Positions 9,249 through 21,348 of a stretch of DNA of 39,796 nt are shown here, piece after piece (the first letter of the stretch is position 1; each line of letters starts with the position of its first letter). A program made the position numbers and the translations under genes. Under the pieces are notes generated by a model, which saw nothing but the letters and a program-made list of their open reading frames with translations, was not told the origin of the DNA and made no database searches. This stretch comes from Candidatus Eiseniibacteriota bacterium (GTDB taxonomy: Bacteria; Eisenbacteria; RBG-16-71-46; SZUA-252): the NCBI GenBank assembly GCA_003235575.1, contig QJVW01000086.1:1-39796 (forward strand). The letters run 5' to 3'.

Positions 9249-9424
9249 CAACCGCGCTCGATCTTCTCGGCTTCCTCGGGCAGCATGACCGGAACCCCGT
9301 CCACGACGGGGTAACGAAGCGCGCACGCCTCGCAGGTCAGCGTGTCGGCATCGCGGTCGTAGTTGAGGTCCCCACGACACTGCGGGCAGACCAGTATGGC
9401 GAGCAGATCATCGCTCAGGGGCAT
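9248..9424 (-). CDS. Trm112/UPF0434-family small zinc-binding protein
   Basis: 58 aa. Two CxxC knuckles, Cys13/Cys16 (CPQC) and Cys31/Cys34 (CEAC), followed by RYPVVDGVPVMLPEEA, the standard C-terminal motif of the Trm112p-like family. It starts at the ATG at 9424, 23 nt after the accA stop, and its TGA overlaps the porU ATG by one base, so the two are translationally coupled. In eukaryotes and archaea Trm112 activates methyltransferases. The bacterial members are of less certain function. No methyltransferase is adjacent here. Confidence 0.88.
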   Translation of the reverse strand: MPLSDDLLAILVCPQCRGDLNYDRDADTLTCEACALRYPVVDGVPVMLPEEAEKIERG

Positions 9425-9447
9425 TCGACTCCGTCCTTCCTCAAGGG

Positions 9448-10413
9448 TCACGCGGGCGGCGGGGCCGGATCCGGAGGCGAGGCATCCGGCGCGCCGTTCG
9501 CCGCGGCCGTCGCCTCCTCCAAATAGACCCCCATCTTCAGATATTTCTCCAGTCGCCGGTCCAGCAACTCCTGCTTCGGCGTTCCGATCAGGGACCGGAC
9601 GTGGCGCATGACGGCATCCTGAAGCTCGTCGATCACGTGCAGCTCCAAGAGATCGGATGCGGTCAGGCGGAGCGCCTCGGCGGCTTGTTCCGCCTTGGTC
9701 GCGTCCTTCCATAGGATCGCCGCGCACCCTTCCGGCGTGATGACCGAGTAGATGGCGTTCTCCATCATCAGCACGACGTCCCCGACGGCCAGCGCCAGCG
9801 CGCCTCCCGAGCCGCCCTCTCCAATGACGACGCTGATGATCGGCACTTTCAGATGCGCCATCTCGAGGATGTTCCGGGCCAGCGCTTCCGATTGGCCCCG
9901 CTCCTCCGCGCCCAGGCCGGGATACGCCCCCGGCGTGTCGATGAGGGTCACGATGGGGACGCCGAAGGTGGCGGCTGTTCGCATGATCCGAAGCGCCTTG
10001 CGATAGCCCTCGGGATGCGCCATCCCGAAATTGCGGTAGATGTTCTCCTTCGTGTCGCGGCCCTTCTGGTGGCCGATGATGACCAGCGGCATGTCCTCCA
10101 CGACCGCGAATCCGGCGACGATCGCCGGATCGTCGCCGAACTTGCGGTCGCCGTGCATTTCCACGAATTCGGGCGCGATGACCTTGATGTAATCGAGCGT
10201 GTAGGGGCGTCGCGGATGGCGTGCGAGTTTCACGCGCTGCCAGCGCGTCAACTTCGCGTAGATCTCCTTGCGGAGCCGATCCGCCTTTCGCTCGAGGCGA
10301 ACCAGTTCCTCCATCGCTTCGGGGGACTCCGGCGTCGCCAGGCCGCGAAGGTCCTCGATCTTTCGCTCGATATCGAGGATCGGCTTCTCGAAGTCGAGCC
10401 AGGTTCCGTTCAT
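9448..10413 (-). CDS. accA: Acetyl-CoA carboxylase carboxyltransferase subunit alpha
   Basis: 321 aa, full length for the family. With AccD it transfers CO2 from carboxybiotin to acetyl-CoA to make malonyl-CoA, the first step of fatty acid synthesis, in the cytoplasm. N-terminal helical region (FEKPILDIERKIEDL), then the crotonase-like core with FVEMHGDRKFGDDPAIVAG, DTPGAYPGLGAEERGQSEA and GEGGSGGALALAVGD, all standard AccA signatures. Shine-Dalgarno GGGAGGA lies about 6 nt before the ATG. It begins 21 nt after the dnaE stop. The dnaE-accA order is also found in E. coli. No accD is in the window. The last ~15 residues are Pro/Ala-rich and probably disordered. Confidence 0.96.
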   Translation of the reverse strand: MNGTWLDFEKPILDIERKIEDLRGLATPESPEAMEELVRLERKADRLRKEIYAKLTRWQRVKLARHPRRPYTLDYIKVIAPEFVEMHGDRKFGDDPAIVAGFAVVEDMPLVIIGHQKGRDTKENIYRNFGMAHPEGYRKALRIMRTAATFGVPIVTLIDTPGAYPGLGAEERGQSEALARNILEMAHLKVPIISVVIGEGGSGGALALAVGDVVLMMENAIYSVITPEGCAAILWKDATKAEQAAEALRLTASDLLELHVIDELQDAVMRHVRSLIGTPKQELLDRRLEKYLKMGVYLEEATAAANGAPDASPPDPAPPPA

Positions 10414-10434
10414 CGTCGTCCTCCCTGGACGGAG

Positions 10435-13947
<3,513 letters not shown>

Positions 13948-14048
13948 GGGTGTGGGAGGCCGGCCCTCCGGGGGACGGCCAGAACCGCAGTCTACACGAG
14001 GTTCGTCGCCCGGTGGCGCATTTTCCAGCCCCGTCGAGCCGCTCGATG

Positions 14049-14057
14049 TGATAGAAA
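14049..14057 (+). promoter_or_regulatory. Extended -10 element of pyrE, leaderless geometry
   Basis: TGA followed by TAGAAA (14052-14057) is an extended -10 (TGnTAnAAn) ending exactly 6 nt before the pyrE GTG at 14064. There is no Shine-Dalgarno site and no good -35. The predicted transcript starts at or next to the start codon. Confidence 0.45.
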
Positions 14058-14063
14058 CGCGGC

Positions 14064-14663
14064 GTGAACGCCGCCACGACATCGACGGGCGCCGCCGCGC
14101 TCGCCGCACCGACCGCCGCCGATCGACAGCGTCTCTTCGACATCCTGCTCGAGCAGTCGCTTCAATTCGGCGACTTCACGCTCTCTTCCGGCGCGAAGAG
14201 CAAATACTACATCGACGTGCGCCGCACCAGCCTTCATCCGGAGGGTTCGCTGCTGATCGCGAAGTTCCTCTTCCCCGTGCTGCGCGACGCGGGCGTCGAG
14301 GCGGTGGGCGGGCTGACCCTGGGCGCCGATCCGATCGCGGGCGCGGTCGCGCTGTGGAGCCGTCTTCAGGGCGCGCCGATGTCGGGGTTCATCGTTCGCA
14401 AGGAGTCGAAGGCGCACGGCGCCTCGCGGCGGATCGAGGGTCCGTTCCGCGAAGGCATGAAGGTCGCGATCATCGACGACGTGATCACAAAGGGGGGATC
14501 GGCCCTCACGGCGTTCGAGTCGGTTCGCGATGCGGGGGGCGACATCCGCCTCGTGGCCTGCGTCGTGGATCGAGGCGAGGGCGGGCCGGAAGAGTTTCAG
14601 GGACGCGGCGTGGCGTTCCACTCCGTGTTCCACATCCGCGAATTCCTCGAGGGCCGCGTCTAG
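14064..14663 (+). CDS. pyrE: Orotate phosphoribosyltransferase
   Basis: 199 aa. Converts orotate plus PRPP to orotidine 5'-phosphate in pyrimidine synthesis. The core starts at about residue 24 (LFDILLEQSLQFGDFTLSSG). Conserved KSKYYIDVR, GGLTLGADPIAGA and FIVRKESKAHG are followed by the PRPP-binding loop VAIIDDVITKGGSA at about 133-146. The GTG at 14064 is the only plausible start ahead of a ~20-residue Ala/Thr-rich extension. It has no Shine-Dalgarno site but a -10 element 6 nt upstream. Its stop shares the palindrome CTAG with the stop of the convergent penicillin-binding protein gene, a 4-nt overlap. It is divergent from dnaE across 116 nt. Confidence 0.95.
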   Translation: MNAATTSTGAAALAAPTAADRQRLFDILLEQSLQFGDFTLSSGAKSKYYIDVRRTSLHPEGSLLIAKFLFPVLRDAGVEAVGGLTLGADPIAGAVALWSRLQGAPMSGFIVRKESKAHGASRRIEGPFREGMKVAIIDDVITKGGSALTAFESVRDAGGDIRLVACVVDRGEGGPEEFQGRGVAFHSVFHIREFLEGRV

Positions 14664-17227
14664 CCGGGCGGCGGCGGCGTTCGCGCTTCCGCCGGCGCTT
14701 CGGCCGGGGCTCCTTCCCCGTCCGTCGGCGGTTCGGCCGGCGCCGGCGCCGGCCCGATCGGCATCTCCTCTACGGCATCGGGAGCCCGCTCGACATCGGG
14801 GCTCGATTCCTCTCCCCATAGCGACGCACCCAGGCTGTCGCTCCACACGGAGGCGTGCAGCACCCGGCACACGCGCTTCGGCTCGGTCTTCTCCACGAAT
14901 GCCGCCCGCATGACCCGCGGGCACTCCGGCCCCGCGCGGAATCCCGTTTCGGCATCGATCCAAACGTCCACCACATGATCCGGCGGCTCGAACTCCTCGA
15001 CCGGTAGGTCGCGGTGGGCGGCCTCCATGAACCGGCTCCAGATCGGCACCGCGGCTTGCGTGCCGGTCAGTCCCAGTCGGCGCCCGCGGTCGCACCCGAC
15101 CCAGACCCCACACGCCATCTGCGGGGTGAATCCCAGGAACCATGCATCGTTCTCGTCGCTGGTCGTGCCGGTCTTTCCTCCCGCCGGGCGCACGAATCCA
15201 AATCGGCTCCGCACGCTGGACGCGGTGCCGTGGATGATCGCGCCCTGCAGGATGGAAGCGCCGAGGTACGCGGTTTCGGGACGCAGCACGCGCTTCGACG
15301 GTCGCTTGGGCGTCCACCGGACGTTGCCGCCGCGATCGAGCACGGCCTTCACGACCACCGGCTGCACCAGGACACCCCCATTGGCGATGGCGGCGTAGGC
15401 CCGCGTCATCTCCAGCACGGATACCTCGCAGGCGCCGAGCGCCAGCGACGGGACATTCCGCAGTTTGCTGGTGATCCCCAGCGTGTGCGCCATCTGGATC
15501 ACCTTCGGAACGCCCAGGTCCATCTCCAACCGGACCGTCGCGACGTTCAGGGAACGGGCCAACGCGCGCGCCGCCGTCACCTTCCCTTCGTACCCTCCTT
15601 CGAAGTTCCGCGGCGCCCAGGGACCGATCGAGGTTTGGAACGTATCGGGCAGGTCCTCGAGCATGGTGGCCGCGGTGATGGGCGGCTTCCGGTTCTGGAA
15701 CGGCGTGTCCAGCGCGGCGAGGTAGACGAACGGCTTGAACGCCGACCCAGGCTGGCGGCGCGAATCGACGGCGCGGTTGTAGCTGCTCTCCGCGTACTTT
15801 CGGCCGCCCACCATCGCCCGTACGAAGCCCGTCTTCGGATCCATGGCGAAGAGCGCCGCCTGCGCGGGATTCCGGCTCACGCCCCCGACCGGCGAGCGCC
15901 AGTCCGCCTCGCGGGTTCCGTCGCGCACCGCCTGCTCCGCCGCGGCCTGCATCCGGGCGTCCAGCGTCGTGAAGATCGCGAACCCCCGCGCGTTGAGATC
16001 CATTTCCGAGATGTCCCGGGCCAGATGTTCGCGAACGTAGTCGATGAAATAGGGCGCCTTCGTCGTGGGGGGCGGACTCGGAGCGAACCGCATCTTCTGC
16101 CGGCGATACGTCGCCGCCTCGTCCTTCCCCAGCCAGCCGCAATCGACCATGTCGTTCAGCACTTGGTCCCGCCTCGCGATGGCCGCCTCGGGATCGCGAT
16201 AGGGCGAGAGGCGGTTCGGCGCCGGGATGATCCCCGCCAGGAGCGCCCCCTCGGCGACGGTGAGATCACGGGCATGCTTGTTGAAGTAGAAGAGGGCCGC
16301 CTCCTCGACACCGCACACGCTCCAGGAACCGCGCTGGCCCAGATAGATCTGGTTCAGGTAGAACTCGAGAATCTCGTCCTTGGAGTACCGCAGCTCCAGC
16401 AGGACGGCCAGGAGCGCCTCGTGAAACTTGCGCAGGACGTTTCGTTCGCGCGATAGGAAGAGATTCTTCACCAGCTGCTGCGAGAGCGTGCTCCCCCCCT
16501 CGACGACCCCGCCCGCGCGCACGTTGCGAACCGTCGCGCGTCCGAGGCCGAGGAGGTCGACGCCCCCGTGCTGGTAGAAGCGACGATCCTCGCTCGCGAC
16601 GACGGCGAGCACGACCGGCCGGGGGATCTCGCGCAGGGAGACGAAGGATCGCCGCTCGCGCTGCCGATCGGAGAATTCCGCGAGCAGCACCGGTTCGATG
16701 CGCAGGATCCCCCGCGCCCGCGGCTTCTCCCCGTCCTCGACAACCGACGCCAGGGAGCCCTGTTCCACGGTCGCTGTGACGGTGCTGCCGGGTTCCACCG
16801 CGCCGGGATAGGTGAAGGGCCGCAGATGAATCTCGTACGCGCCGCCGCGCACCCGGTATTCGCCCGGCTCCCGCGGCGATCGCCAGACGCGCCGGTACCG
16901 GGCGCCGTTGAGCGCGTCGAGGAGCGCCGCGTCGGCCAGACGCTCGCCCACCCGCCACTCGGCCCAGTCGGCATAGACCCGCGTGGGAAACTTCCATCCC
17001 TGTCCGGCGTAGCGGTAGGAGGCGATCGAAGAGAGGCGGAACCACTCGTAGCCGAAGAAGGCCGCGATCAGGACGAGGAAGAAGAGGAACCATCGGCCCC
17101 GGCCGGGCGGCAACCAGGACGGCCGCCAGCGCCACCACGGCGTGGCCGTCGGAGCGACAGCGCGCGTGGCGCGCGATCTCCGCGCGGGCTTTCGCTCGCC
17201 CGCGGCAGGTTGAGTCGGTTCGGTCAC
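14660..17227 (-). CDS. Class A penicillin-binding protein (PBP1B-like bifunctional transglycosylase/transpeptidase)
   Basis: 855 aa. Cytoplasmic basic/Pro-rich tail, one membrane helix at about 46-63, then a UB2H-like domain (~80-170, FPTRVYADWAEWRVG...), typical of PBP1B rather than PBP1A. The glycosyltransferase domain has catalytic Glu213 in ASEDRRFYQHGGVD and GGSTLSQQLVKNLFL (~244-258). The transpeptidase domain has SxxK at Ser495-Lys498 (GSAFKP), SxN at Ser559-Asn561 and KTGT at 685-688. It polymerises lipid II and cross-links peptidoglycan in the periplasm. The C-terminal ~50 residues are Pro/Ala/Glu-rich and probably disordered. GTG start at 17227 with no Shine-Dalgarno site but a well-matched promoter 6 nt upstream (17234-17262). 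Single gene, convergent with pyrE. Confidence 0.95.
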   Translation of the reverse strand: MTEPTQPAAGERKPARRSRATRAVAPTATPWWRWRPSWLPPGRGRWFLFFLVLIAAFFGYEWFRLSSIASYRYAGQGWKFPTRVYADWAEWRVGERLADAALLDALNGARYRRVWRSPREPGEYRVRGGAYEIHLRPFTYPGAVEPGSTVTATVEQGSLASVVEDGEKPRARGILRIEPVLLAEFSDRQRERRSFVSLREIPRPVVLAVVASEDRRFYQHGGVDLLGLGRATVRNVRAGGVVEGGSTLSQQLVKNLFLSRERNVLRKFHEALLAVLLELRYSKDEILEFYLNQIYLGQRGSWSVCGVEEAALFYFNKHARDLTVAEGALLAGIIPAPNRLSPYRDPEAAIARRDQVLNDMVDCGWLGKDEAATYRRQKMRFAPSPPPTTKAPYFIDYVREHLARDISEMDLNARGFAIFTTLDARMQAAAEQAVRDGTREADWRSPVGGVSRNPAQAALFAMDPKTGFVRAMVGGRKYAESSYNRAVDSRRQPGSAFKPFVYLAALDTPFQNRKPPITAATMLEDLPDTFQTSIGPWAPRNFEGGYEGKVTAARALARSLNVATVRLEMDLGVPKVIQMAHTLGITSKLRNVPSLALGACEVSVLEMTRAYAAIANGGVLVQPVVVKAVLDRGGNVRWTPKRPSKRVLRPETAYLGASILQGAIIHGTASSVRSRFGFVRPAGGKTGTTSDENDAWFLGFTPQMACGVWVGCDRGRRLGLTGTQAAVPIWSRFMEAAHRDLPVEEFEPPDHVVDVWIDAETGFRAGPECPRVMRAAFVEKTEPKRVCRVLHASVWSDSLGASLWGEESSPDVERAPDAVEEMPIGPAPAPAEPPTDGEGAPAEAPAEARTPPPPG

Positions 17228-17233
17228 GGCGTG

Positions 17234-17262
17234 AGCCTACGAACCCCGGGAAGTAGCGTCAA
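17234..17262 (-). promoter_or_regulatory. Promoter of the PBP gene, leaderless geometry
   Basis: Minus-strand TTGACG (17257-17262), 17-nt spacer, TAGGCT (17234-17239), then exactly 6 nt to the GTG at 17227. The -35 matches 5 of 6 consensus bases. With no Shine-Dalgarno site, the mRNA would start at or beside the start codon. Confidence 0.55.
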
Positions 17263-17302
17263 CGTCGGGCCGTGGTCGCGGCGGAGACGGGGCGATGCGT
17301 TC

Positions 17303-18871
17303 TCAGCGGCGCCCAGCCAGCACGTCCTCCAACTGACGCAGCCGCGCTGCGCTGCGCGAGTCGGTCCCGCCGGCGGGCGCGCTGAGGAGGAAATCGCGAT
17401 AGGCGACGAGGGCGTCGCGCTGGTCGTCCGCGCGCCCGGTCAAGAGCTGCACGGCCCACAGACAGTCGGCGTACTCGCGCTTCACACGCGATCGGGTCGG
17501 ACCGACGACGCTCTTCAGGTGAGACCGCCACGCATCACGCAGCTTTCGCAGCCCGTCGAGGTCGGCCGCCGCCGCCGCCTGCTCCGTCGCCTCGTGCAGG
17601 CGCTGGATGGTTCCCTTCGGCGCGGTGTCGGCGGGCTCCGGCGTCGGCGTGTCCGAGGACGCGGGAGCGGGGGCCGGCTCGGGCGCCGTCGTCGTGGACG
17701 TCGCCGGTGGCGCCGCCGGTGCGTCGTCGCCGCGCACAACCCGCTCGACCGGCTTTGGCTCCGAGGCGGGCGCGGGCGCGGCCGATGCGGGAGGCGGACT
17801 GATCGTCGGCGGGCGCGTCAGCACGACGTCGGTCGGCCACATGTCGTCGTCTTCGTCGCGAGCGGTGCTCTGAAGCGGAAGCGGCGTGGATGGCTCGGTG
17901 GAAGCCGTCGCGCTGGGCGCGGGCGGCCGCGGCGCCGGCGCGGCGGGCGCCGGCGTTCGCGTCGTGACCTTGGCGGTCGTGGCCTTCGTGACCGGCTTCG
18001 GTGCGACCGGAGCCGCGGCCCTCGGCGCGGCCGCGATCGGCGACGTCGCGACCGGCTTCGCGGTCGCCACCTCGCCGGTCGGGTTCGATGCTCCGGCGGT
18101 CGTCGGCGGCGCGAGCGCCGTGGGAGCGGAGTCGATGGGAGCCTCCGCGGCGCGCGGCGGCACGGCGCCGTCGTCCTGCGCGAAGGAAGCCGGCGGCTCC
18201 GGCGCCTGCGTCGCGACCCGAGTGGTCGCCCGCACCGCCGCCGGCGGCGCCTGCTGCGCCGAGATGGCGATCCACACCGACGCTCCGAGCAGGCCGACGC
18301 CGGCGACTCCGCCCACGCTCCAGAGCAGGACCCGCAAGGCCGCGCTGCGGCGTTGTGCGGGCTTCCGTTGGACGGAAAGCGCTTCCTTGGCCAGGACGAC
18401 GCTATCCTCGGGAGGAGCGACGTCCAGATTGGCGTCCGCCGGCTCGAATCCCCAGTCGTGGTCGTTCGGGCCGCTCGGTCCATGCTCTGCGGATTCCGCC
18501 TTCGCGGTGGGATGCGACGCGGAATCGTCCGGCGGAGCCGGCGCTCCGAGACCGCTGGGCGCCACGTCGAACATCGGGACAACCGGTGGGGCGTCGGGAC
18601 GTTCGGCGGAGCCATCCCGGCCTTCGTCGATTCGGCCGAGGGCGCGTTCCTCCGCGGCGACCTCGCCTATCTCCAACTCGTCGAAGATTTTCGCGACGGT
18701 CCAGTCCGCGGCGTCCTCGGACGGCGGATCCTTCGGGGTCCTCAGCAGCTCGATCGCGACCGCGCACTCCTCGCACGTCGCCAGGTGGCGCTCGAGATCC
18801 TCGCGGTCGGGACCCTGCAGCCGACCCGCGGCGTACGATTCGAGCTGTGGTTTCGCTGCGGCGCAGTCCAT
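17303..18871 (-). CDS. Anti-sigma-like zinc-finger (zf-HC2) single-pass membrane protein
   Basis: 522 aa from the ATG at 18871, preceded by GGGGAG 8 nt upstream. The frame extends further up but the zinc finger begins at MDC. N-terminal Cys3...His29-x3-Cys33-x2-Cys36 is the zf-HC2/anti-sigma ZAS signature. A cytoplasmic acidic linker follows, one membrane helix at about 179-203, then ~230 residues very rich in Ala, Pro and Thr (a periplasm-spanning linker), and a C-terminal helical domain (~440-522) with no motif I recognise. Such proteins usually hold an ECF sigma factor at the membrane, but no sigma gene is in the window. Alternatively it is a structural or envelope-sensing protein that kept the finger. 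It lies 77 nt downstream of the methyltransferase gene. Confidence 0.72.
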   Translation of the reverse strand: MDCAAAKPQLESYAAGRLQGPDREDLERHLATCEECAVAIELLRTPKDPPSEDAADWTVAKIFDELEIGEVAAEERALGRIDEGRDGSAERPDAPPVVPMFDVAPSGLGAPAPPDDSASHPTAKAESAEHGPSGPNDHDWGFEPADANLDVAPPEDSVVLAKEALSVQRKPAQRRSAALRVLLWSVGGVAGVGLLGASVWIAISAQQAPPAAVRATTRVATQAPEPPASFAQDDGAVPPRAAEAPIDSAPTALAPPTTAGASNPTGEVATAKPVATSPIAAAPRAAAPVAPKPVTKATTAKVTTRTPAPAAPAPRPPAPSATASTEPSTPLPLQSTARDEDDDMWPTDVVLTRPPTISPPPASAAPAPASEPKPVERVVRGDDAPAAPPATSTTTAPEPAPAPASSDTPTPEPADTAPKGTIQRLHEATEQAAAAADLDGLRKLRDAWRSHLKSVVGPTRSRVKREYADCLWAVQLLTGRADDQRDALVAYRDFLLSAPAGGTDSRSAARLRQLEDVLAGRR

Positions 18872-18948
18872 TCGATCGGCTCCCCGGGGCGCGCGACGGA
18901 GACGGCACGGGAATTCCCCGCAACCGTGGCCATCCGCGGTCAACGAAC

Positions 18949-19776
18949 CTATCGGCTTGGGGTCGCCGCTCCTTGACTGTCGACGGGACGGGGCCGGGAC
19001 GCCCGAACCCAGAGGTATTCCGGTGGCTCGGGGCCCCCCAGTGGCACCCAACGGGGCGTGATGCGGAGACGGAGGACCAGCGCCCGGTCGACGATGATCG
19101 GATCGCCGAACGCGTAGGGCATCGCCTCCGGTGGAAGGGGGTCGGGGCGCTCTTCCACGGACCGGTCGACATCGGTGTCGTACGTGAGTCCGCGGATCGA
19201 GACATCGCGAAAAACCACGTTAAGCTCCGATCGTAAACGCCTAACATCGTAGACGTTAACGTGGTGGATGTTGAGTCGGTTCTCGTAGCGATTGAAATCG
19301 AAGTTGGGGGTCTTGAGGAGGAGGACGCCTCCTTCGTTCAGGGCTGCGGCGGCCGCACGAAGGAAGGCGGGGCCGTCCGCGAGGTGCTCGATGACCTCGC
19401 TCGAGAAGACGACGTCCGCCTCGCCGGGACGCAGCGGGAAGGGCCGGGTCGCGTCGTGCACCCTGAAGTCCACGTTGGGCAGCGGATACCGCTTCCTGGC
19501 CGCCTCGATCGACTCGCTGGAGACGTCGAACGCGACCACGCGGCGCGCCCGCCTCGCCAGCAGCGCCGCCCCCGCGCCCTCGTTCGTCCCCGCATCCACG
19601 ACGACCCGGTCGGCGACGTCGGGGAGCGCGAGGTGATACGCGGCGAGATTGACCCGGAGCAACCCCGCCGGCTGTTCCCCCAGAACGTAACGTTCGCACG
19701 CGGACCCCGCCGTCACGCCCCCGAAGTCTGCGTAGGGACGGATCCGCTCGTAGTGGGAACCGAGCGAGCCGAACAC
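18949..19776 (-). CDS. Class I SAM-dependent methyltransferase
   Basis: 275 aa from the first canonical start, a GTG at 19776 with no Shine-Dalgarno site. Rossmann motif I is VVVDAGTNEGAGAALLA (~58-74), a variant of DxGxGxG with Asn-Glu. Motif post-I is AFDVS, and the acidic SSEVIEHLADG plus LLLKTPN (~125-155) match the methyltransferase 11/23 pattern. Substrate is unknown. Upstream of the GTG the same frame stays open for 44 codons, back to the ferredoxin stop at 19906, and reads like basic amphipathic helices (RFLRLLL..., ARRLFRRAFANLRL). A CTG at 19872 with GGGGAG about 7 nt ahead could be the true start (307 aa). The start is therefore uncertain. Confidence 0.8.
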   Translation of the reverse strand: MFGSLGSHYERIRPYADFGGVTAGSACERYVLGEQPAGLLRVNLAAYHLALPDVADRVVVDAGTNEGAGAALLARRARRVVAFDVSSESIEAARKRYPLPNVDFRVHDATRPFPLRPGEADVVFSSEVIEHLADGPAFLRAAAAALNEGGVLLLKTPNFDFNRYENRLNIHHVNVYDVRRLRSELNVVFRDVSIRGLTYDTDVDRSVEERPDPLPPEAMPYAFGDPIIVDRALVLRLRITPRWVPLGGPEPPEYLWVRASRPRPVDSQGAATPSR

Positions 19777-19905
19777 CAGACGCAGGTTGGCGAAGGCTCT
19801 ACGGAAGAGCCGTCGGGCGTACGCGACGTCGCGATACCGGACGATCGCTAGTAGGAGTCGGAGGAATCGCAGGGCCTGGCTCCCCGCGCGCGATGCGCGA
19901 CGGGA

Positions 19906-20103
19906 TCAGTCCGGCAGGATCGCGCCCTCGACAGGGCACGCTTCGAGGCATGCATTGCAGGAGACGCAGTCCTCGGCGACCACGAGGTACCACGTCGTTC
20001 CCTTGGCGTTTTGACCATCGCCCTTTTTGATGCAGTCCACAGGGCAGACGTCCACGCAGGACGACTCGCCCTCACATATGTCCTTTACGATTTCATAGGC
20101 CAT
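19906..20103 (-). CDS. Dicluster ferredoxin (7Fe/8Fe type)
   Basis: 65 aa. Two cluster motifs: Cys10-x5-Cys16-x3-Cys20-Pro-x2-Cys24 and Cys46-x2-Cys49-x2-Cys52-x3-Cys56-Pro. The second is a standard [4Fe-4S] motif. The first, with a wide C-x5-C gap followed by CPVDC, resembles the 7Fe ferredoxins of Thermus and actinobacteria, so a [3Fe-4S] or [4Fe-4S] cluster is possible. Soluble one-electron carrier. Shine-Dalgarno GGAGGA 6 nt before the ATG, 28 nt after nadA. It could accept electrons from KorAB, encoded just beyond nadA on the other strand, or serve NadA. Confidence 0.92.
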   Translation of the reverse strand: MAYEIVKDICEGESSCVDVCPVDCIKKGDGQNAKGTTWYLVVAEDCVSCNACLEACPVEGAILPD

Positions 20104-20131
20104 GCATTCCTCCGCAACGGCGTTCGGTCTC

Positions 20132-21217
20132 TCAGCGCACCCGGAGCATGCGATCGAGCGCGATGCGCGCTCCCTGCTTCGTGGCCTCGGGCACGCGAAT
20201 GGGGTTCACGATCTCTCCCCGCACCAAGCTCTCCAGCGCCCACAACAGATTTTGCGGTGAGATTCGGTACATGGTAGCGCAGAGACAAAAATCTTTCGAC
20301 AGAATCACGATGCTCTTTTCCGGCATCTGTTGCGCGAGCCGGTTCACGAGGTGGTACTCGGTGCCGACCGCCCACCGCGACCCGGCGGGAGACTCCCGGA
20401 CGGTGCGGATGATGAATTCGGTGGATCCGACCGCGTCGGCCTCGGCCACGACCTCGTGCGGCACCTCGGGGTGAACGAGAATGCGCACGTCGGGATCCTC
20501 CGCCCGGCGTTCCCGCACGTGCTTCGCGGTGAACTTCGTATGCACCGAGCAGCAGCCCTTCCAGACGATGACGCGCGCGGCGCGGAGTTCCTCCGCCGTG
20601 AGGCCACCCTGTTCCCGAGCCGGATCCCACACCATGATCTCCGCCTCGGGGATCCCCATGTCGATGGCCGTGTTCCGCCCCAGGTGCTCGTCCGGGAAGA
20701 AGAAAATCTTCTCCCGCTGCGCGAACGCCCACGTAAAGATCGCGCGGCAATTCGACGACGTGCAAACCGCGCCGCCCCGCTCCCCGCAATACGCCTTCAG
20801 CGCCGCGGTGGAGTTCATGTACGTGATGGGAGTGACCGAATCGATCCCCAGGCGTTCCAGCGTCGCCCCCGCCTCGTGGACATCGTCCGTCTGGGCCATG
20901 TCGGCCATGGAGCATCCGGCGTTCATGTCGGGGAGGATCACGGTCTGGTGCGGCGCGCGCAGGATGTCCGCGCTCTCGGCCATGAAATGGACGCCACAGA
21001 ACACGATGAACTCCGCTTCCGTCTGCTCCGCGCCCCATCGCGCCAGCTTGTAGGAATCGCCCGTGACGTCCGCGTGTCGAATGATGTCGTCGCGCTGATA
21101 ATGGTGTCCCAGCACGACCAGGCGTTTCCCCAACGCCCTCTTGGCGGCGGAGATACGGTCGGCCAGCGTCGCGTCGTCCAGATCGAGATAGGGTTCCAGG
21201 GCGGCTCGCGTTGTCAT
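20132..21217 (-). CDS. nadA: Quinolinate synthase
   Basis: 361 aa. Condenses iminoaspartate with dihydroxyacetone phosphate to quinolinate in NAD synthesis. The [4Fe-4S] ligands are likely Cys102 (MNAGCSMAD), Cys223 (KGCCSVH) and Cys311 or Cys313 (DFCLCATM), in line with the three conserved cysteines of the family. LGHHYQRDDI at ~36, TYMNSTAALKA at ~132 and CTSSNC at ~152 are further signatures. Start ATG at 21217; GGAAGG sits only 1 nt before it, too close to be a good Shine-Dalgarno site, while a TTGACG-17-AAAGAT promoter ends 7 nt upstream. The ferredoxin gene follows. No nadB or nadC is in the window. Confidence 0.96.
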   Translation of the reverse strand: MTTRAALEPYLDLDDATLADRISAAKRALGKRLVVLGHHYQRDDIIRHADVTGDSYKLARWGAEQTEAEFIVFCGVHFMAESADILRAPHQTVILPDMNAGCSMADMAQTDDVHEAGATLERLGIDSVTPITYMNSTAALKAYCGERGGAVCTSSNCRAIFTWAFAQREKIFFFPDEHLGRNTAIDMGIPEAEIMVWDPAREQGGLTAEELRAARVIVWKGCCSVHTKFTAKHVRERRAEDPDVRILVHPEVPHEVVAEADAVGSTEFIIRTVRESPAGSRWAVGTEYHLVNRLAQQMPEKSIVILSKDFCLCATMYRISPQNLLWALESLVRGEIVNPIRVPEATKQGARIALDRMLRVR

Positions 21218-21224
21218 CCTTCCA

Positions 21225-21253
21225 ATCTTTGCCGCCCCTCAAGCGGGCGTCAA
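21225..21253 (-). promoter_or_regulatory. Candidate nadA promoter
   Basis: Minus-strand TTGACG (21248-21253), 17-nt spacer, AAAGAT (21225-21230), then 7 nt to the nadA ATG. The -35 is the same hexamer as upstream of the PBP and GlmU-like genes. The -10 is a poorer match. Confidence 0.4.
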
Positions 21254-21348
21254 GGGCTTCCACGCGCGTGGGGGACGAATCGGCCGCCGGTCCGGGGCGT
21301 CTAAGGAGTCAGAGAACCGTGTCTTGCGATCCCCCGGCGCGGTGCCGC

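Noticed and set aside
6054-9314. 1086-codon open frame opposite porU
   Set aside because: Low-complexity, Arg-rich, no motif. Shadow of the C25 peptidase gene.
9249-9380. 44-residue N-terminal extension of PorU
   Set aside because: It is the Trm112-like gene read in another frame. A signal peptide begins at the ATG at 9248.
14660-14663. Shared CTAG of the convergent pyrE and PBP stops as a regulatory overlap
   Set aside because: A 4-nt palindromic stop overlap is a common by-product of compact genomes.
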